This document shows positions 20,917-29,937 of a stretch of 39,349 bases of DNA, one piece after another. The stretch spans positions 1 to 39,349 of the forward strand of contig CAIMOW010000004.1 of the NCBI GenBank assembly GCA_903843235.1, read 5' to 3'. The notes under the pieces are model-generated. The model was not told the DNA's origin. It made no database searches and worked only from the letters and a program-made list of their open reading frames with translations. This DNA comes from an uncultured beta proteobacterium (GTDB taxonomy: Bacteria; Pseudomonadota; Gammaproteobacteria; Burkholderiales; Burkholderiaceae). The first letter of the stretch is position 1; each line of letters begins with the position of its first letter. The translations under genes and the position numbers were made by a program.

Positions 20917-21531
20917 TTAGTTCATTAGTTCAAGTTGAAGTGTTTTAACCATCCGTCGTAAGTCAGGAAAGGTCTTTTGGATAATGCTATTAATGATGCT
21001 TTTATCGGGATTGGTATACCCCTCAGCCTCACATATAAAACAGAGACGCTCGGCTATTACCTGAATCATTTCTTCCGAATAGGTCATATCAAAACTTATA
21101 GGAATAAATCTTGATCTGACTGCTTCAGATAAACAGTTAGGATCATTAGCCGTTAGAACAAAGTCGTTATAAAGCGATAATTCTTCTGATACCCCTCTGA
21201 TTGCTGCTTGAGCGTCTACTGATAAGTTGTCCGCTTCATCCAGCAAAAGAAGCCTTCGCCCACCAGTTACCATTCCTGAAGCAAATTCGCTTTCAATCCA
21301 TCGGATAGTGTCTATTGAATTGTTTGTAGAGCAATTAATAAACACCGTATTCTCAGGATTGATCAACTTAGCAACAGTTGTCTTCCCACACCCAGGACGC
21401 CCATAAAAAAGGAGAGAAATACCCCCTCTTTGATTGACAACTTGATTCAGTTTGTTTTTCAAGCCCGAAGACAAGATCACATCCTGAATGGTTGATGGTC
21501 TATATCGCTGACCCCAATCGAGTTCTCTCAT
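20917..21531 (-). CDS. T4 gp44-like AAA+ clamp-loader subunit lacking the collar domain
   Basis: QRYRPSTIQDVIL (gp44 QKYRPSTIDECIL), Walker A GRPGCGKTTVAK, Walker B LLLLDEAD, sensor LTAND, AVRSRF, ends at FPDLRRMVKTLQLELMN (gp44 FPDFRKTIGELDS). SD AAGGAG 6 nt before ATG at 21531. Confidence 0.82.
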   Translation of the reverse strand: MRELDWGQRYRPSTIQDVILSSGLKNKLNQVVNQRGGISLLFYGRPGCGKTTVAKLINPENTVFINCSTNNSIDTIRWIESEFASGMVTGGRRLLLLDEADNLSVDAQAAIRGVSEELSLYNDFVLTANDPNCLSEAVRSRFIPISFDMTYSEEMIQVIAERLCFICEAEGYTNPDKSIINSIIQKTFPDLRRMVKTLQLELMN

Positions 21532-21541
21532 ATTCATCTCC

Positions 21542-22177
21542 TTAAGCAGCAAGAGCCATCGGTGGCTTAATAGCCTCAACAAGATCAGGAGACATAACCA
21601 CCCTCACATTGAGTGCTTTAAGACTGTCGATAATTGATTGAATATGAGACTTACGACTAAGGTCATTGAGCTGACCAACATCACACACAAAGCAAAGACC
21701 ATTAAGCGTTCCAGATGGAACCTCGGTCTTTATCTCTGAGCTGATTTTTTCCTCAACAGGACTATCTGATTGAGGCTTTAAAAGGGATTCAATTTGAGAC
21801 CCTAAAACATTTTGATGAATTAAGCCCTGTTTGATGAACTCTGCTAATTGCTCATTGGTTAATCGAGCGATTTGATAAAGCGTTGTCCAGTTATTAGGGA
21901 GGTATTGAGCCTGAGTCTTTAAAGCCAAATAGGATTTACCTATCCGGGCTAGCTTCTTAATAGAGCTTGACTTAGGTTTAAACCCAATCCCTTCACAGAA
22001 ACTTTCAAAGTCTTTGGGGCTCTCTTTGCTCTTACTTTTCGTTTCACAGACGACTCGACCCATTTCTAGGATGTTTTCCGCTGTTTTTCGAGCGTAAGCC
22101 TTAAATTCAGCTACCGAGCTATCTACAAAAGATACGGAGTAATCATTTGATAAACTGTTAACATCTAAGCTATTCAT
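21542..22177 (-). CDS. Hypothetical protein, first gene of the clamp/loader operon
   Basis: Stop abuts the SD of the loader gene; helical sequence (FCEGIGFKPKSSSIKKLARIGKSYLAL...LTNEQLAEFIKQG). Confidence 0.6.
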   Translation of the reverse strand: MNSLDVNSLSNDYSVSFVDSSVAEFKAYARKTAENILEMGRVVCETKSKSKESPKDFESFCEGIGFKPKSSSIKKLARIGKSYLALKTQAQYLPNNWTTLYQIARLTNEQLAEFIKQGLIHQNVLGSQIESLLKPQSDSPVEEKISSEIKTEVPSGTLNGLCFVCDVGQLNDLSRKSHIQSIIDSLKALNVRVVMSPDLVEAIKPPMALAA

Positions 22178-22320
22178 ATAAAACCTTTCAAATTAAAATA
22201 TTAGTAAAATGATCAAATTAAGGTGTTTAAATGTACTTAATTGATACTTCTAGTTTAAAGAAAAGGGCTATTAAAGTAGACTCTAGGTTTAATTAGAATA
22301 TTTAAATTGTTAACATTTTT

Positions 22321-23043
22321 ATGAAAAAAATTAGAAAAGACCCTCCAAGACACTTTCCTTATCAACATCCCACCTTTGGGACGGACAAGAAACCTAAAGC
22401 CTCTTTTTATTGGAAGGAGACGGTCTATTACTTTTGGTGGGAGTACTTAAGGCGTAACGAGGATTACCTAAAAACTTGTGAAAGTAATGGGGCTGGAAAG
22501 TACGCCGATCTTTATAAAGATTTCGGTGATGTAAGAGACCCAGACTTTAAAGTTTGGTGGAGCCAAGGAAATAGGGGGGCTTTGCTATTTTCAAATCCCA
22601 TAACCGAAGACCAAGTTACAGAGCTGAGTGATGGTGAAAAAGCATTTGTGGATGAAGATAGGCTAGTAATTAGCGTTCCGCTTAACCTCCCTCAAAAATT
22701 TCTCATTCAAAAAATCAGAAAGTTGATAGAGGCGAAGCATAAGGGCGACAAAGGAAGACAGTACGCCAAGGTAAGTAAGGCTAAGTATCGCTTTAAGGGT
22801 CAACCAAATATCAAAGCCTTAAAACTAGGTCTGGATGTATACGACAAAATCAAAAATAACCCAAACAAAAAACTTTGGGAAATAGGAATGACATTACCCC
22901 AGTTCCATTTGGAACTCGAAGAGTATCAAAGAGGTATTGAACCCGAGTTCACTCAAAGAAGGGTTATGGCTTCTACTGTCAGTAGATATGAAAAAAGAGT
23001 TCGAGATTCAATAAAAAATACGACTCTCGGATTATTCCCTTGA
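22321..23043 (+). CDS. Conserved mobile-element hypothetical protein
   Basis: Divergent to the clamp operon; YYFWWEYLRRNEDYLKTCE, FGDVRDPDFKVWW, KGDKGRQYAKVSKAKY blocks resemble a family I recall from proteobacterial islands; no assigned function. Confidence 0.6.
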   Translation: MKKIRKDPPRHFPYQHPTFGTDKKPKASFYWKETVYYFWWEYLRRNEDYLKTCESNGAGKYADLYKDFGDVRDPDFKVWWSQGNRGALLFSNPITEDQVTELSDGEKAFVDEDRLVISVPLNLPQKFLIQKIRKLIEAKHKGDKGRQYAKVSKAKYRFKGQPNIKALKLGLDVYDKIKNNPNKKLWEIGMTLPQFHLELEEYQRGIEPEFTQRRVMASTVSRYEKRVRDSIKNTTLGLFP

Positions 23044-23478
23044 TGATTTTTGCTGAAACTCTTTAATCATCGAGAGATAAAGTAGCGAGTTATAGACAAC
23101 TTCTGAGCTATGTTTACCCAACATCGTGACAATTAGTGGTATATTGATTCCACCCTGAAACTCCCAATAATCCCAATGGAAAAATTGGTCATCAGACACT
23201 TCATCAAAGTAATCATTAAAACGCCATCCTTGTCCTCTCAGCTTGAGAGTCTTTCCCGACTTTATTTTTCCCCAATTTGATGGAGAAATTCGAATGGTAG
23301 GTAAACCCCATTCATAGGAATGATCAGCACTAACAAAGGCTCCAGTCGGGACTGGTTTGGATTTATGTAAAAGTTGTTTTCTAATCTTAACGATTTCAAC
23401 TTGATTCTTTAGGGCGATCTTGTGAACAGCATTCACTTTCTCAAGCAAGACTTTTAGTAGCTTATTTGTTGTTTCCAT
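23032..23478 (-). CDS. Hypothetical protein translationally overlapping the type III res gene
   Basis: 148 aa, start lies inside res; N-terminal coiled-coil-like segment. Confidence 0.55.
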   Translation of the reverse strand: METTNKLLKVLLEKVNAVHKIALKNQVEIVKIRKQLLHKSKPVPTGAFVSADHSYEWGLPTIRISPSNWGKIKSGKTLKLRGQGWRFNDYFDEVSDDQFFHWDYWEFQGGINIPLIVTMLGKHSSEVVYNSLLYLSMIKEFQQKSSRE

Positions 23479-26119
23479 CTGAAGTAGGATTTAGTAGCTC
23501 ATTAAACCCAGATTCAAATTCAGACATTCTGAGTTCACTATTAAAGAATGGAAGACCCCAAACAACATACTGTTTATTTTGAAAAAGCTGCTCTATCTTG
23601 AAGTTATCTTTAATGCTGGTGAGGAAATGCTCCTTCCATTCATCAGCCTTCAACAGATGTTGACCTTTCGGCTCAATGAAGACTTGGTAATGAATGGTAT
23701 CAGAATCATTTTTCCCAATTAGGTATAGAACAAAATCTGGCTCTAGAGGTCTACCATCTGAAAAATTATATAGTTGAAAGTGCTTTTCATTTCTAAAGAG
23801 GTATACATCAGAATAGTTCTCTTTTAAAACATCATACTTTTTGTCAATAAACTTTATTAAAAGTTTTTCCTCGGAAGTACCGAAGCAGTCATTAAAAATA
23901 TACCATTCTTTAGAATTCAAATTTAGATGATAGAGGTTAGTAGCCTCAATTGGGTCATTCATTGAGCGACTAAATTGCTTATCTTCGCCTTCACCAACTG
24001 TAAAGTTCATAGTCTTATCAGTAAATACTGACTTGATCATATGAGGAAAAAATTCTTTCGTACCCTTAAATTCAATTTTTTCAGAAGCGATTATTGAAGA
24101 TAAATCCAAAAGAACTTTTGAAGAAATGTAGAGCTTTTGATCAGGAGTCAGGTTATTAACTTCGGAGGCTAATCCCGTAACTTCAATTTTGATATTTAAA
24201 AGATAGTTTGGTGAAGTTAAGAGTTCCTCAACAGAGCTTAAGTTAGGAAGATGTTTCTTAAGGTTACTAAACTCGTAAAAGCTAATTTTATGAATTGATT
24301 TACGAATAACAGCAGAGCCAAAATCCATTAAGTTGTAATCTTGAGACTTCCTTTCAATTCCAGCGGAACTTACTTTATTAGTTTCAAACGCTGATGAGGT
24401 GTTAATGTAGCCAGTCGATAGATCAATTTTATGGCGTTGGTTTATGAGGCTGCTATCAATACCTTGAATATCTGATCGGTCATATTTAATTCTTGAATTT
24501 AAGAAAATATGACCAACTTTGTATAGTTCTGTCGATTTAAAGCTGTCCTTAATAAGCAATTCCTTTTGAATGCTTGTTTTGGGGACGATACCAATATCTT
24601 GTAGAGCCATACTTAATTCTTGTATGTATTTCGGATTATGAGCACTGTGATAGTAAAGCTCTTCACATACTTTCATATCGTGCTCTACATCCGAATCAAA
24701 TTTTCTTTGTGATCTAGGCTGATCAGCGCTTAGTTGAAATGGACAATATCTTGCTCCACGCCCGATAAGTTGAGCTTCACTGATAGTGGTTTTACCTGCT
24801 TTATTTGACTTGGCGTCTCTAGTGTCATAAAGCCTAACAATGTCAAATAGATTGAGAACATCCCAACCTTCATTAAGTTTATCAACAGCAAAAACAGCAC
24901 GATAGTGGTTGTCCTCATCTTCTAGACTATTAACAGCCAGTTGCTTGAGGTCGCTCTCTTCTTTACTATTAACTGAGAGTAAGTTATCTATTGAAAAATC
25001 TACTGTAATTTCCGAAATAAGATTTTCATAAGAAATATTATTTAAGTCTAGATAGTTGAAAAGTTTGATAAAGATTGGATCTAATGTCGACGATCTCAGT
25101 AGGCTAATATCATTGGGAGTTAAGCCCTTCAGCCGATTGGTAAATTCTTCAAAGAAGCTTTTGCTTTCAGCAATCGTTTTAGATTTGAAGAGTACGACAG
25201 GTTTAATTGGTAGCCTATTCTTTTCAAATATTTTTCTTCTATATTGACTCAGAAGAATAGCAAGCAAAGATCTGTCGAATGGTGGTAGATCTGCTTGAAG
25301 TACCTTCACCTCTTTGGAGTATCCATCCTTCCTAAATTCTTTGAGAGGGTAATCAAAGAGAAGTCTAGGTTTATATTTTTCCGCCAAGAAGGTATCTTGA
25401 AGGTCTACCGTAGCTGTGTATTCTAAAAGAATATTTTCAGGATTTGCTTTGAAAATTTTCTCAACAGTTCCCTCCCAGCTTATAACTTCAAATAGTTCAT
25501 CTTGAGATAAATTCTTTGTACCCTTTTTTGTTTCTGAGTTAATGTGATGAGCTTCATCAGAAATTAGAACTATCTTAGTATTTTCAAAATCATCATAAGT
25601 TAAGGAATTTTCTTTTGGGTTATTCAGGGTCATATGAAGACCTTGAATAGTTGAAAAAACCAAATTTATATCATCTGGATTTGATGACTGAAAATTTTCA
25701 ACCTCATTTATTTTTATTCGTTTGTCGTTTAGAGATACTGATTCAGCAAATAGGAACTTAGATGAAATGGAGTTAAGAAAGTTTTCTCTAGTTTTATCAA
25801 TAATGTTTGTGCTGTTTACAAAAAATAAAAAATTTCTATAACCTAATTTATAGAGATATAGAATTGTCCCAGCCATTATTAGAGTCTTACCGCTACCAGT
25901 AGCCATATGAAAAAGTAACTGATGATTCTGACGAGGCTTTCCATCAAAGCTTTCCTCAAAATAATTAACTAGATACTGGAAAGCCTTTTCTTGATATGGT
26001 CTTATCGGAAGCTTTGGATTTAGATTGCTTGAAAGCACGACTGGAAGAGGCGTGTTTTCTATTTTTCTCTTTCCCAACTCCTCAATCAATAATTGGAATA
26101 ACGGTTTGATATCACTCAT
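23462..26119 (-). CDS. res: Type III restriction endonuclease subunit
   Basis: Walker A MATGSGKTLIMAG, ISDEAHHIN, IGRGARYCPF, C-terminal PD-ExK-like EPDFVLYLIGK...FIEPKGQ. Confidence 0.92.
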   Translation of the reverse strand: MSDIKPLFQLLIEELGKRKIENTPLPVVLSSNLNPKLPIRPYQEKAFQYLVNYFEESFDGKPRQNHQLLFHMATGSGKTLIMAGTILYLYKLGYRNFLFFVNSTNIIDKTRENFLNSISSKFLFAESVSLNDKRIKINEVENFQSSNPDDINLVFSTIQGLHMTLNNPKENSLTYDDFENTKIVLISDEAHHINSETKKGTKNLSQDELFEVISWEGTVEKIFKANPENILLEYTATVDLQDTFLAEKYKPRLLFDYPLKEFRKDGYSKEVKVLQADLPPFDRSLLAILLSQYRRKIFEKNRLPIKPVVLFKSKTIAESKSFFEEFTNRLKGLTPNDISLLRSSTLDPIFIKLFNYLDLNNISYENLISEITVDFSIDNLLSVNSKEESDLKQLAVNSLEDEDNHYRAVFAVDKLNEGWDVLNLFDIVRLYDTRDAKSNKAGKTTISEAQLIGRGARYCPFQLSADQPRSQRKFDSDVEHDMKVCEELYYHSAHNPKYIQELSMALQDIGIVPKTSIQKELLIKDSFKSTELYKVGHIFLNSRIKYDRSDIQGIDSSLINQRHKIDLSTGYINTSSAFETNKVSSAGIERKSQDYNLMDFGSAVIRKSIHKISFYEFSNLKKHLPNLSSVEELLTSPNYLLNIKIEVTGLASEVNNLTPDQKLYISSKVLLDLSSIIASEKIEFKGTKEFFPHMIKSVFTDKTMNFTVGEGEDKQFSRSMNDPIEATNLYHLNLNSKEWYIFNDCFGTSEEKLLIKFIDKKYDVLKENYSDVYLFRNEKHFQLYNFSDGRPLEPDFVLYLIGKNDSDTIHYQVFIEPKGQHLLKADEWKEHFLTSIKDNFKIEQLFQNKQYVVWGLPFFNSELRMSEFESGFNELLNPTSDGNNK

Positions 26120-28083
26120 TTGTTTAAGCCGAAAAATTCGGTATTAAGCTTTTTGTCTTCCTGACTTACTTTAAAGGATTGATCTTCTATTTCAGATAGG
26201 GGGACATAGAGCATATTCTTATCAAGAACCTCTATGAGAAACTTTTTTTGATCTTCAAATTGGAGTTTTTCAAATTGATCTATATTTTGATCAAAATTTT
26301 GTGGAATTATTTTGTAAGAAATAAAGGCTTTTTCTTGAATTTCATTCCAGATACCAATGAGTTCTTTTGTAGATGTGCTTAGTATGATTTTTTCAACATA
26401 GATCTCATTAAGCTTTAATAGCTCACACGCTATGAAACTTCCACCTCTATCCCACTCAAGATTTTTGGAAACCCCAGTTTGATCACCTGAGACTACATTT
26501 TTTAATCTTTCAAGAGCATCATTCTTACCGTAATCCAATTGCTCAATACCAATGTAGCGTCTTCCCATCTTATGGGCTACAGCAGCAGTCGTTCCACTTC
26601 CAAGATGAAAGTCTAAAACTGTATCGCCTTCAGTAGAGCCAAGCTCTATGATTCTGTGTATAAACTTTTCAGGTTTTTTACCCTTCCGTAGGGTAACTCC
26701 ACCTTCATTGTGAATATCGTTGGGTAAAACATCATCCCAGATATCTGAAATCATTTCACCGAAAACATCTTTACCATCAACTTGAATCAGCCTATCTTTA
26801 AAGAAGAGAATGGCGTCACCCTTGTAAAGGTAGTAGGTTGATTTACCTTCTCTTTCTAAGATGTATGTTTTAGTGTTGTCTTCCTTTGAAATTTTCTTAA
26901 GTTGTTTTATTTTATCCGACACGCTACTTTCGTCTAGACCAGCAAAACGAATAATTTTCTCTTTGTTTTCGAAATAAAACTTCTCAAGCTCAAGCTCGTA
27001 AGACTCTCCGAAATGTTTTTTTATTTGAGATTTTTTCATTCCCAAGTGTTCTGAGAATGCTTCTAGAGCAGGTATGTATTCCCAGTTCTCCGGATTAGAG
27101 TCGATATTTTTGATGTAATTGTTATATCGTGTATCCCTATCTTTTTCCCTATAAGTTTTATTGGGTTTCCATTGGTTAGAATTCTTGGAATAAATTAGAA
27201 GGAACTCAGAAACATTGACAACACCTGGATTAATTACTTTGGCTCCTGATACGGAGCTTCTTTTTACGGTAACAATATTTTTTTGATTTTCTTGACCGAA
27301 AATTTCATTCATTAAAACAATCAAGTGTCCAATTTCATTCTGATCAATAGAAATAAAAATTGATCCATCTTCCCTCAAAAGCTCTTTGGCTACTGACAAT
27401 CTATTTTTCATAAATGTCAGCCAAGTTGATTGATTAAAGCTATCGTTGTAGCCGAACCCATCGTTACCAGTATTGTAGGGGGGGTCGATGTAAATAAGTT
27501 TGATGCTCTTTTTAAGTTTTTTATTCAGAGTATGAAGGACTAATAAATTATTTCCTCTGATTAGTAAATTGTCTGAGTCTGAAATCGAGGTAACTTTTTC
27601 TTCACCATTTTCAGAAAATTTACGAAAATGACTTAACACCTTAGGCGATAGGAGGCGATCAATTTGATCGGGGGCTAAGGTTTCATTCCAAAAGATTTCA
27701 GTTCGCTTAGCATCTTCTTTTGACTGTCCACCTTCCAAAACACAGTCTTTATAAGCCCAAGACAGAACTACGCTCTCTGATTTAGATATAAATCCTGATT
27801 CATCGGTTAATCCGATTTTGTTATTAAATTCGGTATAGCTATCGGGTAGGAACTGCTTATTGCTAATAAAACGCTGAAATTTAATCTTGTCAAAAACAAG
27901 TGTTGTGTCGACCTTTTGAAAGAAGGTATTTTTGATTTCTTCATTATTTAAAAGAAGCTTTAAAAAAATCGGATCAAGAGAAAGGGCTGCTTCTACGATT
28001 ACATTTTTTAGCAAATGTCCGTCTGATACATATCTTTCTTCTTTCGAAAGTATGTCAATTAAGTTATCTAATATATTTTTCAT
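26116..28083 (-). CDS. mod: Type III modification DNA methyltransferase, beta-class N6-adenine
   Basis: IYIDPPYNTGNDGFGYNDSF (DPPY motif IV) followed later by LDFHLGSGTTAAVAHKMGRRYIGIE (motif I). Confidence 0.93.
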   Translation of the reverse strand: MKNILDNLIDILSKEERYVSDGHLLKNVIVEAALSLDPIFLKLLLNNEEIKNTFFQKVDTTLVFDKIKFQRFISNKQFLPDSYTEFNNKIGLTDESGFISKSESVVLSWAYKDCVLEGGQSKEDAKRTEIFWNETLAPDQIDRLLSPKVLSHFRKFSENGEEKVTSISDSDNLLIRGNNLLVLHTLNKKLKKSIKLIYIDPPYNTGNDGFGYNDSFNQSTWLTFMKNRLSVAKELLREDGSIFISIDQNEIGHLIVLMNEIFGQENQKNIVTVKRSSVSGAKVINPGVVNVSEFLLIYSKNSNQWKPNKTYREKDRDTRYNNYIKNIDSNPENWEYIPALEAFSEHLGMKKSQIKKHFGESYELELEKFYFENKEKIIRFAGLDESSVSDKIKQLKKISKEDNTKTYILEREGKSTYYLYKGDAILFFKDRLIQVDGKDVFGEMISDIWDDVLPNDIHNEGGVTLRKGKKPEKFIHRIIELGSTEGDTVLDFHLGSGTTAAVAHKMGRRYIGIEQLDYGKNDALERLKNVVSGDQTGVSKNLEWDRGGSFIACELLKLNEIYVEKIILSTSTKELIGIWNEIQEKAFISYKIIPQNFDQNIDQFEKLQFEDQKKFLIEVLDKNMLYVPLSEIEDQSFKVSQEDKKLNTEFFGLNK

Positions 28084-28140
28084 TTAACCCATTTTTATTT
28101 TTTTTACTGATTTTTACCAGTGTAAGGTATGGGGGTCGTA

Positions 28141-28205
28141 AAGAGCGTTACAGCGAGTCGAACGAGCGTAAATTACGCCTCAAGACAAGTCTTACGAAAT
28201 AAGAC
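28141..28205. repeat. Palindrome-dense recombination-site candidate with glmS-end-like sequence
   Basis: AAGAGCGTTAC (28141-28151) identical to the glmS end at 17853-17863; GCGTAA-A-TTACGC (28166-28178); AAGAC-AA-GTCTT (28182-28193); GTCTTA-CGAAA-TAAGAC (28189-28205). Confidence 0.55.
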
Positions 28206-28283
28206 CTAAGTCATTGATTTCGCTTTACTTTAATTCAAGTAATAAGTAAAATATCCATATAAATCATACACTTAGGAGGATTT

Positions 28284-28937
28284 ATGGGAATTTACGGCTA
28301 TGTGAGGGTCAGCACTCTTCAACAAGCAAATGAAGGCGAGAGTCTAGACACTCAGCTTAGACAAATTCAGTCTTACTCGGTACTAAAGGGGTACGACATT
28401 CCTCTAGAGAATTACATCACCGAAAGGGGTGTTAGCGGAAGCCTAGAGTTTGAGAAGCGTCCTGAAGGCGGAAAACTCTTTGAGCAGCTTGTTTCAGGGG
28501 ATGTATTGATTTTTTCCAAGCTAGATAGAGCCTTTAGGAATACCCGAAACGCTTTAAACACTCTCCACGAGTTAAAACTAAGAGGCGTATCTGTTCATTT
28601 CATAGATTTAGGTGGTGATGTAACTAATGACGGAATCGGATCCGTGATCTTTACGATCCTTTCAGCCTTCGCTACCTTTGAGCGTGAGCGTATAGCGACT
28701 CGTATTCGGGAGGTTAAGCAGGTTCAAAAGTGTGATGGAAAGTTTTTAGGTGGATTCACTAGGTTTGGCTATAAGGTAGAAGACGCTCGCTTAATCCCAA
28801 AACCTGAAGAGCAATTGATCATTAGGGAAATGAAAGATATGAAAAGGCGAGGTATGAGCTTAAGAAGGATCTCAGCTTGGCTTAATAAAGCTCACGGAGT
28901 CCAAATGTCCCACTCAACCGTATCGACATTTATCTAG
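28284..28937 (+). CDS. Serine recombinase (resolvase/invertase family)
   Basis: YGYVRVSTLQQANEGESLDTQ, SKLDRAFRNTRNAL, ATFERERIATRIREV, C-terminal HTH; SD AGGAGG. Confidence 0.9.
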   Translation: MGIYGYVRVSTLQQANEGESLDTQLRQIQSYSVLKGYDIPLENYITERGVSGSLEFEKRPEGGKLFEQLVSGDVLIFSKLDRAFRNTRNALNTLHELKLRGVSVHFIDLGGDVTNDGIGSVIFTILSAFATFERERIATRIREVKQVQKCDGKFLGGFTRFGYKVEDARLIPKPEEQLIIREMKDMKRRGMSLRRISAWLNKAHGVQMSHSTVSTFI

Positions 28938-28945
28938 AGGAGAAA

Positions 28946-29197
28946 ATGAACCTAACCCCCTATACGAAAAAGATTGAGATAGACGCTGGCTATAAAGGCT
29001 TTTATAAGCTCGGAATTGAGAAATTCACTGTGATAGTGAACGAGAATGGAATAAAACTGACGGTAGACAACAGGACTGGAGTTCCAAATGGAACTGGGGA
29101 GCTAAAGGAGCTATTTAAGCCCACCCTCGGTATGTATCAAGCTAAAAAAATAGCCGAACAGATGAATGAAATAACCTATGAAGAGGCTATTAATTAG
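28946..29197 (+). CDS. Hypothetical protein
   Basis: 83 aa with strong SD (GAGGAG), 8 nt after the recombinase stop. Confidence 0.5.
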   Translation: MNLTPYTKKIEIDAGYKGFYKLGIEKFTVIVNENGIKLTVDNRTGVPNGTGELKELFKPTLGMYQAKKIAEQMNEITYEEAIN

Positions 29198-29225
29198 GGA
29201 TTTGTGCTTACTGGCGTTGTTAGGG

Positions 29226-29873
29226 TCAATTAGTGAGCTTAGGAGCAAAGCGATCAATCAAGGATACAAATAGCTGTTCAGCTTCCTCGAAAGTTTTGAA
29301 TTCAACCCCACCTTTTGAAAGACCAATTTCCTCGTCTTTTTCAAGATGCTCTCTAAGTTCTGAAATATGAACAAAATTATCAATAGCCGTTTCAGGGGCG
29401 AAGACTTGGTAGCGAACGGTATCAACATCCCTATCGTGATAAATGATGCTAATTAAAGCAAATACATCGTCTTTTAGCCGATACGATATATACCTATCGA
29501 AAGCAACTAACCCATTTTTTTGTGCTCCACCAGTCTTAGCTCCACCAGATTTAGATAGCAAAGAATGTGGTTTGAAGCGTTTCGTACCTTCCGATAACTG
29601 CTTGGCTGTTGTTGGAGATAAGTCATATATGTCTAATAAGCGACGACCTAATTTTTCCATCTTGTTACAAACTTCTTTTTCTAGCTTTCTAACCAAGCTA
29701 GATTTAACTGGTTTTGGCGGAGGTGGCGGTGGACGCTTTTCTAGTTCGGAGTTGACGAGATCAAGTAGATCAAACACTTCATTTCTAGTAGCTTTCTCCT
29801 TCATATCAACTAGCTGTGAGTATGAAAAAGCAATTACTTGCTCAGGAGTGTAAGGATTCTTAAATTTACCCAT
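29226..29873 (-). CDS. Hypothetical protein with polyproline linker, divergent to large recombinase
   Basis: MGKFKNPYTPEQVIAFSYSQLVDMKEKATRNEVFDLLDLVNSELEKRPPPPPPKP...; upstream Met choice avoids overlap with the recombinase start. Confidence 0.5.
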   Translation of the reverse strand: MGKFKNPYTPEQVIAFSYSQLVDMKEKATRNEVFDLLDLVNSELEKRPPPPPPKPVKSSLVRKLEKEVCNKMEKLGRRLLDIYDLSPTTAKQLSEGTKRFKPHSLLSKSGGAKTGGAQKNGLVAFDRYISYRLKDDVFALISIIYHDRDVDTVRYQVFAPETAIDNFVHISELREHLEKDEEIGLSKGGVEFKTFEEAEQLFVSLIDRFAPKLTN

Positions 29874-29937
29874 TGATTTTAAAAAATATTGATAAAGAAT
29901 AAGATAACAATAACCGAAAAAATACGTAATTAGAATA

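Noticed and set aside
26116-28083. Phase-variable repeat tract in mod
   Set aside because: No clear tandem tetra/pentanucleotide tract was visible.
28138-28160. Treating the internal AAGAGCGTTAC site as a certain island boundary
   Set aside because: Only 11 identical bases plus GAGT, and the GGGGGT flank is not in the expected orientation, so it is kept as a hypothesis only.
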